Made by a program: the position numbers and the translations under genes. A DNA stretch of 14,512 nucleotides from SIG440 sp045532055 (GTDB taxonomy: Bacteria; Bacillota; Clostridia; Monoglobales; Monoglobaceae), in the NCBI GenBank assembly GCA_045532055.1, contig JAZSFF010000040.1, forward strand, positions 1 to 14,512, written 5' to 3'. The notes below the pieces were generated by a model that worked only from the letters and a program-made list of their open reading frames with translations, was not told the DNA's origin and ran no database searches. Shown here piece after piece: positions 1 through 7,093 of this stretch (the stretch's first letter is position 1; each line of letters starts with the position of its first letter).

Positions 1-1704
1 GGCGTAGAGACAGTGGAGGATGCACTTCAGGGAGCAATGGATATTATTGCAGAGATAATCTCCGACAATGCTGAACACAGAAAGAAAATCCGTGAAATTA
101 CCACAAAAACTGGTATTCTTTGTTCCAAGGCGGCAACAGAAGAAGACTCTGTCTACAGATTGTATTATGATTTTGCAGAGCCTGTGACAAAGGCGGTTCC
201 CCACCGAATTTTGGCGGTTGACCGTGGCGAAAAGGAGAAGTTTTTGTTTGTTTCTGTCTCCTGTGATGAGGAAAAGATTATTGAATATCTTAAAAAAGCG
301 GAAATCACTGACAAAAGTTCAATCACCGCATATTTGGTGGAGGCGGCGGCAGAGGACGCATATACCCGTCTGATTCAGCCCAGCATTGAACGTGAAATAC
401 GCAACGAACTCACCGATATGGCACAAGAACAGGCGATGCAGGTCTTTAAAGTTAATCTTAAAAATCTTCTTATGCAAGCACCTATTCGTGGTCAGGTTGT
501 TTTGGGTCTTGACCCCGGCTACCGCACTGGTTGTAAGGTGGGGGTTGTTGACGAAACGGGAAAGGTTCTGGATACTGGAGTTATTTATATAACCCACTCT
601 GAGGCACAAAAAGAGTCTGCAAAAGCGTTGATAAAAGGTTTAATCAAAAAGCACGGCATCACTTTGATTTCAATCGGCAACGGAACAGCCTCAAAGGAAA
701 CCGAAATCTTTGCTGCAAACCTTATAAAAGAAATCCCCGAAGACGTGAAATATATAATGACCAACGAGGCAGGTGCGTCGGTTTATTCTGCATCAAAGCT
801 GGCAACAGAGGAGTTCCCTGATTTTGACGTAACACAGAGAAGCGCTATATCCATTGCCAGACGTGTTCAGGACCCCTTGGCGGAGCTTGTCAAGATTGAG
901 CCAAAGGCAATCGGCGTGGGTCAGTATCAGCACGATATGAACCAAAAACGTCTCGGTGAGGTCTTAGGAGGCGTGGTGGAAGACTGCGTAAACAGCGTTG
1001 GCGTTGACCTAAATACTGCATCGGCACCGCTGTTGCAATACATTTCGGGCATAAATATGACAATTGCTAACAATATTGTAAAATACAGGGAAGAAGAGGG
1101 CAGGTTTACAAGTCGTACACAGCTCAAAAAGGTTGGTAAGCTGGGACCTAAGGCTTTTCAGCAGTGTGCGGGCTTTTTGAGAATTGCAGGGGGCAAGAAC
1201 GTGTTTGATAACACGGCTGTTCATCCTGAGGCATATGATGCTGCCACAAAACTCATTGAATATCTGGGATACACAATAAAAGATGTTGAGGAAAATCAGC
1301 TTTCTGACATAAAGGACAGAATGAAAGACAAGGATTTGACGGCTCTGGCAGAGGAGTTGGGGATTGGTGTTCCCACCTTGCGCGATATTGTGGACGAAAT
1401 CATCAAGCCGGGGCGCGACCCAAGAGATTCGGTGGAACAACCTCTTCTTCGTGAAGATGTAATGAGTATGGAAGACTTGAAACCGGATATGATTCTTACG
1501 GGAACGGTACGAAACGTAATAGATTTTGGTGCTTTCGTGGATATCGGCGTTCATCAGGATGGGTTGGTACACATTTCGCAGCTCAGTGATAAGTTCGTAA
1601 AGCATCCTATGGACGTGGTTTCTATAGGCGATATCGTAAAGGTAAAGGTTCTTGAAGTGGATATCAACAAAAAACGTATTTCCCTGACCATGAAAGGCAT
1701 TTAA
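1..1704 (+). CDS. tex: Tex-family transcription accessory / RNA-binding protein, 3' part (5' end outside window)
   Basis: Partial gene. The frame is open from base 1, so the GTG at 13 is an internal valine codon and the true start lies upstream. About 567 codons are present; full-length Tex proteins are roughly 700-780 residues, so the N-terminal part is missing. Counting from base 13, the visible order is a helical Tex core, a YqgF/RNase H-like domain near residues 160-290 with the signature LGLDPGYRTG, helix-hairpin-helix repeats near 340-395 (ISGINMTIANNIV, GKLGPKAFQQ), and a C-terminal S1 RNA-binding domain near 488-560 (TGTVRNVIDFGAFVDIG, DGLVHIS). Tex is a cytoplasmic nucleic-acid-binding protein that affects transcription and tolerance to stress in several bacteria; its exact biochemical role is not settled. 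The stop at 1702-1704 is only 17 bp from the next start, so the MATE gene is probably co-transcribed. Family assignment is secure. Confidence 0.95.
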   Translation, partial: GVETVEDALQGAMDIIAEIISDNAEHRKKIREITTKTGILCSKAATEEDSVYRLYYDFAEPVTKAVPHRILAVDRGEKEKFLFVSVSCDEEKIIEYLKKAEITDKSSITAYLVEAAAEDAYTRLIQPSIEREIRNELTDMAQEQAMQVFKVNLKNLLMQAPIRGQVVLGLDPGYRTGCKVGVVDETGKVLDTGVIYITHSEAQKESAKALIKGLIKKHGITLISIGNGTASKETEIFAANLIKEIPEDVKYIMTNEAGASVYSASKLATEEFPDFDVTQRSAISIARRVQDPLAELVKIEPKAIGVGQYQHDMNQKRLGEVLGGVVEDCVNSVGVDLNTASAPLLQYISGINMTIANNIVKYREEEGRFTSRTQLKKVGKLGPKAFQQCAGFLRIAGGKNVFDNTAVHPEAYDAATKLIEYLGYTIKDVEENQLSDIKDRMKDKDLTALAEELGIGVPTLRDIVDEIIKPGRDPRDSVEQPLLREDVMSMEDLKPDMILTGTVRNVIDFGAFVDIGVHQDGLVHISQLSDKFVKHPMDVVSIGDIVKVKVLEVDINKKRISLTMKGI

Positions 1705-1721
1705 GGAGAGGAGCATATCAA

Positions 1722-3059
1722 TTGAAATCTTTTTATAAAAGCTTTTTTATACTTATGATTCCCATGGCTCTGAAAGAGCTGATTGCGGCGTTTATAAATC
1801 TTCTCGATACGGTTATGCTGGGAAATTTTGGAAAAGATGTAATTGCTGCGGTGGGAATAGCAAATCAGTGGTATTTTCTGTTTACGGTACTTGTTTTTGG
1901 CATGTGTGGCGGAGCGGGAGTTTTTGCCTCTCAGTACTGGGGAGCCAGAGATTTGAATAAGGTGCGAAAGGTTCTGGGCATAAACCTTGTCCTCGTTACC
2001 TTGCTTTCGGCGGTGTTTATCCTTGTGTCGGTGATTATACCGGAGGTTGTTATAAAAACATTCAGGAAAGACCCTGCAGTTGTGGAATATGGTATAAAGT
2101 ATCTTAGGCTTGCCTGTTTCTCCTACTTTTTCTCTGGCGTGACAGCAGCATATGACATGAGTCTTTGTTGCAGTGAAAACGCAAATATTCCCTTTATTTC
2201 CCGATTTGTGGGACTTTTTGTCAATCTTGTGATGAACTGGGTCCTTATATTCGGAAAGCTGGGTTTCCCTGCACTTGGGGTTGAGGGCGCTGCAATAGCG
2301 ACAATAATTGCCAGAATGTCAGAGCTTGCCATTATACTTGGTGTAATATATGGAAAGAAATTGGTCCAGGCGGCGAAAATATCAGAGTTGGTATCAATAC
2401 CAAAAGGAATGCTGGGGGGTTACTTCAAGGCGGCGTTGCCTGTGACCATTAATGAGGGCGCGTGGGCGCTGGGTACTGTCACATATTCTTGGGTGTTTTC
2501 CCAAATAAGCACCGACGCAATGGTTGTTATAACTATTGTCCAGAATATCGAAAGACTGCTCCTTGTGTTTTTCCACGGAGGTGGAAATGCTGCAGGAATT
2601 CTTATAGGTAAGCTGGTGGGTGGCGGAGATTATAAAGAGGCATACACAGTGTCTAAAAAACTTTGTCTTATGAACACGGTGTTTGCTCTGTGCGTGTCTG
2701 TTCTCTTTGTTTTCGCAAGGCCGTTGGTTCTGATTCCATACAACATAACGCCTGAAATCTATAAAGAGGCCCTGAATATATTGTTCCTGACCGCAATTAT
2801 TATGAACGTAAAAGCCTTGACCTTTTATTTCATAGTAGGCGTTTTCAGAAATGGGGGCGACACCAAGCATGCGGCAATCATAGACATGGCCTCTATGTGG
2901 CTTGTGGGTGTGCCTTTGGTAATAATTACAGGTGTTTTCTTCAAAATGCCGCTTGAACACATTTACATGATGATGATGGGCGAAGAATTTATAAAGCTGG
3001 CGTTATCTATTCCTTGGTTTGTCAGCAAAAAATGGATAAGAAATCTCGTAAAAGAATAA
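1722..3059 (+). CDS. MATE-family multidrug/toxin efflux transporter
   Basis: Integral membrane protein of 445 residues, the usual size for MATE (NorM/DinF-like) antiporters with 12 transmembrane helices. Hydrophobic segments alternate with short charged loops along the whole length. Typical family features are the N-terminal PMALKELIAAFINLLDTVMLG, where a polar residue in helix 1 is followed by D-x-x-M-L-G, and the later half-repeat after the mid-protein loop (PVTINEGAWALGTVTYSWVF). MATE proteins export cationic drugs or metabolites in exchange for sodium ions or protons; the substrate cannot be read here. The start is TTG at 1722, chosen because GGAGAGGAG at 1705-1713 sits 8 nt upstream and includes bases just after the tex stop. 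The next in-frame ATG (about codon 12) lies inside the first membrane segment and lacks such a site. It probably shares the tex transcript. Two parS sites follow its stop codon directly. Confidence 0.9.
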   Translation: MKSFYKSFFILMIPMALKELIAAFINLLDTVMLGNFGKDVIAAVGIANQWYFLFTVLVFGMCGGAGVFASQYWGARDLNKVRKVLGINLVLVTLLSAVFILVSVIIPEVVIKTFRKDPAVVEYGIKYLRLACFSYFFSGVTAAYDMSLCCSENANIPFISRFVGLFVNLVMNWVLIFGKLGFPALGVEGAAIATIIARMSELAIILGVIYGKKLVQAAKISELVSIPKGMLGGYFKAALPVTINEGAWALGTVTYSWVFSQISTDAMVVITIVQNIERLLLVFFHGGGNAAGILIGKLVGGGDYKEAYTVSKKLCLMNTVFALCVSVLFVFARPLVLIPYNITPEIYKEALNILFLTAIIMNVKALTFYFIVGVFRNGGDTKHAAIIDMASMWLVGVPLVIITGVFFKMPLEHIYMMMMGEEFIKLALSIPWFVSKKWIRNLVKE

Positions 3060-3060
3060 A

Positions 3061-3078
3061 ATGTTTCACGTGAAACAT
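3061..3078. promoter_or_regulatory. parS: parS centromere-like site 1 (ParB binding)
   Basis: The 16-bp core TGTTTCACGTGAAACA at 3062-3077 is a perfect palindrome and matches the known ParB/Spo0J consensus. The flanking A/T pair extends the palindrome to 18 bp. It begins 2 bp after the MATE stop codon. ParB loads onto such sites and spreads as a CTP-dependent clamp. Its position beside parAB supports the call. Confidence 0.95.
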
Positions 3079-3079
3079 T

Positions 3080-3113
3080 GCCGCATGGTCCAGTGTTGGG
3101 CTGTGCGGTTTTT
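3080..3113 (+). terminator. Possible weak intrinsic terminator after the MATE gene
   Basis: CCGCA (3081-3085) pairs with TGCGG (3104-3108), with an inner CAG/CTG pairing across a 5-nt bulge, followed by five T residues at 3109-3113. The stem is short and interrupted, so termination would be weak. It lies between the two parS sites and would separate tex-MATE transcription from parA. Confidence 0.35.
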
Positions 3114-3116
3114 CTG

Positions 3117-3134
3117 TTGTTTCACGTGAAACAA
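3117..3134. promoter_or_regulatory. parS: parS centromere-like site 2 (ParB binding)
   Basis: The second perfect copy of TGTTTCACGTGAAACA is at 3118-3133, extended by a T/A pair to an 18-bp palindrome. Its centre is 56 bp from the centre of site 1. It ends about 26 bp before the -35 box of the parA promoter, so bound ParB could also influence parAB transcription; that last point is inference. Confidence 0.95.
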
Positions 3135-3159
3135 TTTTTGTGAAATGTGGGATTTTCTA

Positions 3160-3187
3160 TTGTATTTTTTCAAAAAAGTGTTATAAT
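3160..3187 (+). promoter_or_regulatory. Probable sigma-A promoter of parA-parB
   Basis: The -10 box TATAAT at 3182-3187 is perfect. The -35 box TTGTAT at 3160-3165 is 3 of 6, with a 16-bp spacer. A start near 3194 would leave a leader of about 30 nt containing the AAGGAGAA ribosome binding site at 3212-3219. Confidence 0.65.
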
Positions 3188-3224
3188 TAGGATATATTGA
3201 AAGAATTAATCAAGGAGAATTCAA

Positions 3225-3992
3225 ATGGGAAAGGTTATTGCTATTGCAAATCAGAAAGGTGGCGTGGGAAAAACCACCACGGCCGTTAATTTGAGTGCTT
3301 GCCTTGGGAAAAAGGGAAAAAAGACTTTGCTTATAGACATAGACCCTCAGGGAAACACAACCAGTGGCGTTGGGGTTGACCCCAGAGGGGTTGAAAAGTC
3401 GGTTTATGACTGCATTATAAATGATGTCCCAATGAGTGAAGTCCTTGTGGACACGGGGTTTGACAATTTGTGGGTTTGTCCTGCCAACATCAATCTTGCA
3501 GGAGCAGAACTTGAATTGGTAACCAAAGAAAACCGCGAATATGTTCTCAAAAATGCTATCAGTGAGATTAAGGACCAGTTTGATTTTATATTCATTGACT
3601 GCCCTCCGTCGTTGGGTCTTATAACCCTCAATTCCTTTTCGGCGGCAGACACCATTCTGGTGCCCATCCAGTGTGAATATTATGCGCTTGAGGGGTTAAG
3701 CCAGCTTACCAATACAATAAAAATGGTTAAAAAGAAACTTAACCCTGAGCTTGAGCTGGAGGGGGTTTTGCTTACCATGTTTGATGCAAGGACAAACCTC
3801 TCTATTCAAGTGGTTGCTGAGGTTAAGAAATTCTTCCGTGATAAGGTTTATGGGACAATTATTCCCCGCAACGTAAGGCTTTCGGAGGCTCCCAGTTTTG
3901 GCCAGCCGGTGATTGAATATGACAAACATTCAAAGGGTGCGGAGTGTTATAACGACCTTGCGGAAGAAGTTATAGAGAGAAACGAGGCATAA
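3225..3992 (+). CDS. parA: Chromosome partitioning ATPase ParA (Soj)
   Basis: A 255-residue ParA/MinD-type ATPase, the normal length for chromosomal Soj proteins that lack the N-terminal DNA-binding extension of plasmid ParA. The deviant Walker A motif KGGVGKTT is at residues 11-18, with the signature lysine at 11. Walker A' is LLIDIDPQGN at 35-44. Walker B FIFIDCPPS is near 121-129, with Asp125. ParA binds DNA non-specifically as an ATP dimer, and ParB-parS stimulates its ATPase so that origins are moved or positioned; in Firmicutes it also affects DnaA. The ATG at 3225 follows AAGGAGAA by 5-6 nt. Its own promoter and two parS sites lie upstream, and parB starts about 30 bp after its stop, so the pair is an operon. 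Confidence 0.97.
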   Translation: MGKVIAIANQKGGVGKTTTAVNLSACLGKKGKKTLLIDIDPQGNTTSGVGVDPRGVEKSVYDCIINDVPMSEVLVDTGFDNLWVCPANINLAGAELELVTKENREYVLKNAISEIKDQFDFIFIDCPPSLGLITLNSFSAADTILVPIQCEYYALEGLSQLTNTIKMVKKKLNPELELEGVLLTMFDARTNLSIQVVAEVKKFFRDKVYGTIIPRNVRLSEAPSFGQPVIEYDKHSKGAECYNDLAEEVIERNEA

Positions 3993-4021
3993 GGTTTGCT
4001 TTGTGAAAGGAAGTGAAAGGT

Positions 4022-4912
4022 TTGGCAGAAAAGAAAACAACGAAAAAGGGTCTTGGAAGAGGCTTGGGTGCGTTTTTTGACGATATTGAGGAAAACACCG
4101 CAGAGAAAGCACCTCAAAAGCCGGAAGAAAAGAGCGGAGTAAAGATTCTCAAGCTCAGGGATATTGAACCCAACCCTGACCAACCCAGAAAGAACTTTGA
4201 AAAGGACAAGTTGGAGGCCTTGGCAGCGTCTATAAAGGAACACGGAATAGTTCAGCCAATTGTTGTAAAGCCTAGGAAAAACGGTATGTATACAATAGTT
4301 GCAGGTGAACGCAGATGGCGTGCGGCGCACATTGCCGGGCTTAACGAGGTACCCTGTGTAGAGGGTGATTATACCGAAAAACAGATTATGGAGCTTGCTC
4401 TCGTCGAGAATTTGCAAAGAGAAGACCTCAATCCCATTGAAGAATCTGAGGGTTACAGAAAACTGATGGATACCTTTGGGCTTACTCAGGAAGATGTTGC
4501 TGTGCGAGTAGGCAAAAGCCGCAGTGCTGTTGCTAATGCCCTGAGGCTCAATGGTCTTTCGGAAAAAATAAAGACTATGGTGATTAAGGGCGACCTTACC
4601 TCTGGCCATGCAAGGGCGCTTCTTGCTCTTGAAAAAGAGGCCGACAGATTGGTGTTGGCTGAAAGGATAGTTGCGGAGGGGCTTAATGTCCGTCAAGTCG
4701 AAAAGTTGGCAACCAACTCTGTTGTTAAAGAAAAATTAACCCCGCCACAAATCGACAGAAATACAGAAAAATATTTCAAAGATTTGGAAAGGGATATTTC
4801 CAGACGACTGGGAGCAAAAGTTTCAATCAAGAACGGAAAAAAACGTGGAAAAATTGAGATTGAATATTTTAGCCCTCAAGAACTGGAAGGAATTCTGGAA
4901 AAAATAAAATAG
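4022..4912 (+). CDS. parB: Chromosome partitioning protein ParB (Spo0J), CTP-dependent clamp
   Basis: A 296-residue ParB with all expected parts. The N-terminal ParA-stimulating tail is lysine-rich with GLGRGLGAFF. The CTPase/ParB domain contains EPNPDQPRKNF, GERRWRAA at about 95-102, and ENLQREDLNPIEE from about 129. A helix-turn-helix for parS recognition (LTQEDVAVRVGKSRSAVANALRL) is at about 154-176, followed by a C-terminal dimerisation region. Its target sites are the two parS palindromes upstream of parA. Start choice: TTG at 4022 lies 8 nt after GGAAG (4009-4013) and gives M-A-E-K-K, typical of the family. An in-frame GTG at 4013 would add three residues, but it overlaps the ribosome binding site. 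The gene follows parA by about 30 bp. No strong terminator is visible after it. Confidence 0.96.
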   Translation: MAEKKTTKKGLGRGLGAFFDDIEENTAEKAPQKPEEKSGVKILKLRDIEPNPDQPRKNFEKDKLEALAASIKEHGIVQPIVVKPRKNGMYTIVAGERRWRAAHIAGLNEVPCVEGDYTEKQIMELALVENLQREDLNPIEESEGYRKLMDTFGLTQEDVAVRVGKSRSAVANALRLNGLSEKIKTMVIKGDLTSGHARALLALEKEADRLVLAERIVAEGLNVRQVEKLATNSVVKEKLTPPQIDRNTEKYFKDLERDISRRLGAKVSIKNGKKRGKIEIEYFSPQELEGILEKIK

Positions 4913-5001
4913 CAAGAATTTTTACAGAATTTTACAAAAATCCACCTACAAAACCATGCCTTAATCGTTTAAAACAGATTGCGACAATAAACAGATATTA
5001 A

Positions 5002-5034
5002 AAAGGGCAAAAATTGGTTTAAAGGGCAAAAATT
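5002..5034. repeat. Two direct copies of a 14-bp A-rich motif upstream of the coiled-coil gene
   Basis: AAAGGGCAAAAATT occurs at 5002-5015 and again, without mismatch, at 5021-5034, a start-to-start spacing of 19 bp (just under two helical turns). The pair lies in the 156-bp gap between parB and the gene at 5069. I see no clear sigma-A promoter in this gap. The pair could be an operator or a chance AT-rich duplication. Confidence 0.5.
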
Positions 5035-5068
5035 TAGCTTTTAGAGCAATGGGCGAAAAGGAGAGAAA

Positions 5069-5479
5069 ATGAAAAGGGATTATAAAAGAGTTTGCGTTTA
5101 TGGAATCATTATGTTGCTGTGCGTGGTGGTGATTGTGGTTGTTGGGTGGTTGTCACAGAAGAAAATTGATGTTCAGGAGATAGAGTATCAGAATTTGATT
5201 ACAGCCAACCAGAACAGCATCCGAACTCTGGAGGAAAAAATTTCTAAACTGGAAAAAGAAAACAAGGAGTTAAAGGAACAAATTTCCCAATCCATGATGT
5301 TGCAGTCGGATGTAACTACATCAAATCAAGCGCTTGCTGACCTTAAGGAAATTTATGATGCATTCAAAAATGGCAAAAAGGAACAAGCCAGGACAGCGTT
5401 TAAAAAAATTGAGCCTATGGGTTTTGATGATGCGGCGCTTGCTTATTATGAAATATTAAAAGACATGTTGGAAAACTAA
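5069..5479 (+). CDS. Small single-pass membrane protein with a dimeric coiled coil; function unknown
   Basis: A 136-residue protein I do not recognise as a named family. A short basic N-terminus (MKRDYKR) precedes one very hydrophobic helix at about residues 8-28, suggesting a membrane anchor with the rest outside the membrane; the side is not certain. A regular heptad pattern follows: Ile44, Ile51, Ile58, Asn65 and Ile72 at 'a' positions, and Leu54, Leu61 and Leu68 at 'd' positions. Ile at a, Leu at d and one Asn at a is the classic pattern of a parallel two-stranded coiled coil. The C-terminal part (about 87-136) looks like a pair of helices resembling a TPR (YDAFKNGKKEQARTAFKKI). The ribosome binding site AAGGAG lies 5 nt before the ATG. 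It sits between parB and serS, 43 bp before serS, in a slot that in many Clostridia holds a different small membrane protein (DUF4446). A link to segregation or division is only inferred from position. Confidence 0.85.
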   Translation: MKRDYKRVCVYGIIMLLCVVVIVVVGWLSQKKIDVQEIEYQNLITANQNSIRTLEEKISKLEKENKELKEQISQSMMLQSDVTTSNQALADLKEIYDAFKNGKKEQARTAFKKIEPMGFDDAALAYYEILKDMLEN

Positions 5480-5522
5480 ACAGAAAAAACAGCCGCAAAA
5501 GTGTGGCAGAATGGAGAATATT

Positions 5523-6806
5523 ATGATAGACATTAAAATTTTAAGAAATGAACCTGAAAAGCTGATTGAGGCATTGAAGAGAAGAAAGGAAACCAGAATT
5601 GATATTGACCATCTTTTGGACCTTGACAAACAGCGTCGTGAGCTTGTTTTCAGCGTTGAGCAGATGAAAAACAAGCAGAACACCATTTCAAAGCAGATTC
5701 CTGCATTGAAGAAAGAGGGCAAGGATACAACAGAGATTTTTGCTGAAATGAAGGTTCTTTCTGATGAAATCAAAAAGATTGACGAGCAGGTGAGGGTTAT
5801 CGACGAGGAAATCGAAACCATTATGTATACAATCCCCAACATTGCAAATCCTACTGTTCCTGAGGGTGATACAGACGAGGATAACATTGAGGTAAGACGC
5901 TTTATGGAGCCTACCCAGTTTGATTTTGAGCCAAAAGCTCATTGGGATTTGGGTGAAGATTTGGGCATTCTTGACGCTGCAACTGCCGCAAAAATCACAG
6001 GTACCAGATTCACTGTCTACAAGGGTGCGGGTGCACAGCTTGAAAGAGCGGTTATCAATTTTTATCTTGACACACATACCCGTCAGAATGGGTATGAGGA
6101 GATTTTTCCGCCCTTTATGGTGCACAGAAACAGCATGATTGGCACAGGTCAGTTGCCTAAGTTTGAAGAGGATGCATTCAAGGTTGCAAACACCGAATAT
6201 TTCATGGTTCCAACGGCTGAGGTGCCTGTCACAAACATGCACAGAGATGAGATTTTGGATGGCAGCAAGCTGCCAATTAAATACTGTGCGTACACTGCGT
6301 GTTTCAGGGCAGAGGCAGGAAGTGCGGGAAGAGATACCAGAGGTCTTATCCGTCAGCATCAGTTCAACAAAGTTGAGCTTGTGAAATTTGCAAACCCCGA
6401 AAATTCTTATGAAGAGCTTGAAAGCTTGGTAAATGATGCAGAATCTGTTCTCAAGCTCCTGAAACTCCCATACCGTGTGGTAAAAATCTGTATCGGTGAC
6501 CTTGGATTTACTGCAGCAATGAAGTATGACATTGAGGTTTGGATGCCCAGCTATGGAAGATTTGTTGAGATTTCTTCCTGCTCAAACTTTGAGGACTTCC
6601 AGGCAAGACGTGCCAACATCAAGTTCAAGAACAATGTCAAGGACAAGGCGCAGCTTGTTCATACTCTCAATGGTTCAGGTGTGGCAATCGGCAGAACAGT
6701 TGCGGCAATTCTAGAGAATTATCAGAATGCAGACGGCAGCATTACTGTTCCTGAAGTTTTGAGACCTTATCTTGGTGGAAAAGAAGTTATTACAGGAGAA
6801 AACTAA
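5523..6806 (+). CDS. serS: Seryl-tRNA synthetase
   Basis: A class II aminoacyl-tRNA synthetase that charges tRNA-Ser with serine in the cytoplasm (and can charge tRNA-Sec where present). Its 427 residues are the normal bacterial length. The N-terminal antiparallel coiled-coil arm that grips the long variable arm of tRNA-Ser spans about residues 25-105 (repeating charged heptads). Motif 2 is FRAEAGSAGRDTRGLIRQHQ from about residue 260, and motif 3 (GVAIGRTVAAILENYQ) begins near 386. The serine/ATP pocket segment EISSCSNFEDFQARR is intact. The start at 5523 was preferred over the in-frame ATG at 5511: GGAGA at 5513-5517 gives a 5-nt spacing to 5523, and the resulting MIDIKILRNEP is the usual SerRS beginning. 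No T-box leader is present because the upstream gap is only 43 bp. It is probably transcribed with the preceding gene and ends at a strong terminator. Confidence 0.97.
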   Translation: MIDIKILRNEPEKLIEALKRRKETRIDIDHLLDLDKQRRELVFSVEQMKNKQNTISKQIPALKKEGKDTTEIFAEMKVLSDEIKKIDEQVRVIDEEIETIMYTIPNIANPTVPEGDTDEDNIEVRRFMEPTQFDFEPKAHWDLGEDLGILDAATAAKITGTRFTVYKGAGAQLERAVINFYLDTHTRQNGYEEIFPPFMVHRNSMIGTGQLPKFEEDAFKVANTEYFMVPTAEVPVTNMHRDEILDGSKLPIKYCAYTACFRAEAGSAGRDTRGLIRQHQFNKVELVKFANPENSYEELESLVNDAESVLKLLKLPYRVVKICIGDLGFTAAMKYDIEVWMPSYGRFVEISSCSNFEDFQARRANIKFKNNVKDKAQLVHTLNGSGVAIGRTVAAILENYQNADGSITVPEVLRPYLGGKEVITGEN

Positions 6807-6823
6807 AATAATAATATAATATG

Positions 6824-6858
6824 TCGGGTTGTTGCATATGCAGCAACCCGATTTTTTT
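6824..6858 (+). terminator. Strong intrinsic terminator of serS
   Basis: TCGGGTTGTTGCAT at 6824-6837 pairs along its length with ATGCAGCAACCCGA at 6838-6851 with a single G-U pair; the tip opens to form the loop. Seven T residues follow at 6852-6858. It starts 17 bp after the serS stop. Confidence 0.93.
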
Positions 6859-6906
6859 GTATTGTATTTCTCACGGGGAAAATGCTTCCCCTAAGATAAA
6901 AAAGTA

Positions 6907-6935
6907 TTGTAATTTATTTAGCTTTGTGATATAAT
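6907..6935 (+). promoter_or_regulatory. Strong extended -10 promoter of the candidate small RNA
   Basis: The -35 box TTGTAA is at 6907-6912, with a 17-bp spacer and a perfect -10 box TATAAT at 6930-6935. A TG dinucleotide at 6927-6928 forms the extended -10 motif TGATATAAT. Transcription would start near 6942, the first base of a long RNA stem. No protein gene follows on this strand before two terminators. Confidence 0.75.
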
Positions 6936-6941
6936 AAATAT

Positions 6942-7093
6942 GCCAAACAAAATCTAATATTTTACTTATCGAAGCATTTTTCTTTTAGGTAAAAATGCAC
7001 ATTCTTTTCATATGCTTTGGTAAGTTATGATTTTGTTTGGCGACAAATGGAGTGATGCATTTTTCGGTGTGTCACTTCGTGGCACACTTTTTT
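6942..7093 (+). ncRNA. Candidate structured small RNA (about 150 nt), family not recognised
   Basis: The predicted transcript begins at the base of a long hairpin. The outer stem pairs GCCAAACAAAATC (6942-6954) with GATTTTGTTTGGC (7029-7041), 13 perfect pairs. After an asymmetric internal loop (9 nt against 3 nt), an inner stem pairs 6964-6977 with 7012-7025, 14 pairs including two G-U. The apical loop is about 34 nt. A short tail leads to an intrinsic terminator at 7067-7093; read-through could extend the RNA to the second terminator at 7178. Both stems are compatible with one another, and the promoter is exactly placed, which favours a real RNA over chance. It does not match what I know of 6S, SRP, tmRNA or RNase P RNA. 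Antisense, regulatory or 6S-like roles are possible but unsupported. Confidence 0.55.
7067..7093 (+). terminator. Intrinsic terminator of the candidate small RNA
   Basis: GTGTGTCAC (7067-7075) pairs with GTGGCACAC (7079-7087) with one G-U pair and a 3-nt loop, followed by six T residues (7088-7093). Its 3' arm plus the T-run can instead pair with AAAGTGTGC at 7098-7106, so an alternative hairpin overlaps it. Confidence 0.75.

Noticed and set aside
1009..1716. 235-codon antisense ORF opposite tex
   Set aside because: Fully opposite a well-supported coding frame; Cys/His/Asn-rich shadow sequence without recognisable motifs.
3947..4696. 249-codon antisense ORF opposite parA/parB
   Set aside because: Shadow of the parB frame; no motifs or ribosome binding site of its own.
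5069..5479. DUF4446 family membership for the gene between parB and serS
   Set aside because: Position fits, but the sequence has a classic dimeric coiled coil and a TPR-like end rather than the features I associate with DUF4446.
5480..5522. T-box leader for serS
   Set aside because: Only 43 bp are available, with no stem-loop or T-box sequence; serS appears to depend on an upstream promoter.
6875..6891. Terminator at the GGGGAA/TTCCCC hairpin
   Set aside because: No T-run follows on either strand; it is probably a chance or operator-like hairpin upstream of the small RNA promoter.
6941..7042. MITE-like element with 13-bp terminal inverted repeats
   Set aside because: The flanking bases show no target-site duplication, and the promoter placed to start exactly at the first arm fits an RNA hairpin better. 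A second copy elsewhere in the genome would reopen this.
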